From NCBI GenBank assembly GCA_963779325.1, contig CAVZXS010000034.1, forward strand, positions 4,931 through 68,930: a DNA stretch of 64,000 bases, given 5' to 3'. A program made the translations under genes and the position numbers. The DNA comes from CAVZXS01 sp963779325. GTDB lineage: Bacteria > Bacteroidota > Bacteroidia > Chitinophagales > Chitinophagaceae. Of the stretch, positions 64,000 to 64,000 are shown in pieces. How positions within the stretch are numbered: the stretch's first letter is position 1; each line of letters starts with the position of its first letter. A model generated the notes under the pieces. The model was not told the origin of the DNA and did no database searches. It saw only the letters and a program-made list of their open reading frames with translations.

Positions 64000-64000
64000 C

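Overview
The window reads as chromosomal DNA of a Bacteroidota bacterium, most likely of the Chitinophagaceae type. The evidence is AT-rich DNA, TAnnTTTG -7 promoter boxes, SEC-type signal peptides ending in AQ, DUF4369/TlpA, LytS/LytTR and SusD-free Bacteroidota gene families, and G/C-run palindromic intergenic repeats. No rRNA, tRNA, CRISPR array, transposase or integrase gene was seen. About 55 genes are called; those at both ends are cut by the window edge.

Layout. 0-9.8 kb: dipeptide epimerase (partial), an aminotransferase, two unknown AT-rich genes, a very large secreted sortilin-fold (VPS10/BNR) protein, an ECF sigma factor with a membrane/beta-barrel partner, and msrB. 9.9-14.3 kb: adk, a DUF1569 protein, a lipoprotein, a Doc-type toxin-antitoxin pair and paaZ. 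14.3-18.5 kb: a defence island. It carries a Pycsar-type operon (DUF2188 protein, Pycsar transmembrane effector, class III pyrimidine-cyclase-like PycC, and an E2-like protein with a SEC-C motif) and an auto-inhibited Fic protein with its own palindromic operators. The island is bounded by a 63-bp direct repeat of the 3' end of paaZ, as expected for site-specific integration into that gene.

18.5-26.4 kb: DUF389 protein, TPR hybrid histidine kinase, lipoprotein, membrane AraC regulator, enoyl-CoA hydratase and an AlkA-type glycosylase. 26.5-35.2 kb: an inorganic-carbon operon (SulP transporter, beta-carbonic anhydrase, DabA, DabB, DUF2490 barrel, TerC), in which DabA carries an in-frame insertion of a palindromic intergenic repeat. 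35.2-40.9 kb: a structured tandem repeat and a TolC/HlyD/ABC export operon. 40.9-46.9 kb: fabG, a fused AAA-DUF4435 (PARIS-like) gene wedged between fabG and a GH3 gene, lptB and metF. 46.9-48.3 kb: a VapBC module between two copies of a 160-194 bp direct repeat. 48.3-64 kb: PpiC foldase, TlpA-type protein, RlmD, two rhomboids, an EEP-family protein, a 399-bp MITE-like element with 22-bp perfect inverted termini, cysS, a fasciclin lipoprotein, a LytS/LytTR pair, a second AlkA-type glycosylase, a MurG-like glycosyltransferase and SixA (partial).

The most interesting system is the Pycsar locus with an E2-like companion. Cyclase, effector and E2-like gene are packed with a 5-bp gap and a 32-bp overlap. 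This suggests that a ubiquitin-conjugation-like step modifies or primes a pyrimidine cyclase, in the way E2-containing CBASS modifies CD-NTases. Three housekeeping or transport genes (fabG, an ABC transporter gene, cysS) each carry a single-base frameshift, most simply explained by sequence error but worth checking.
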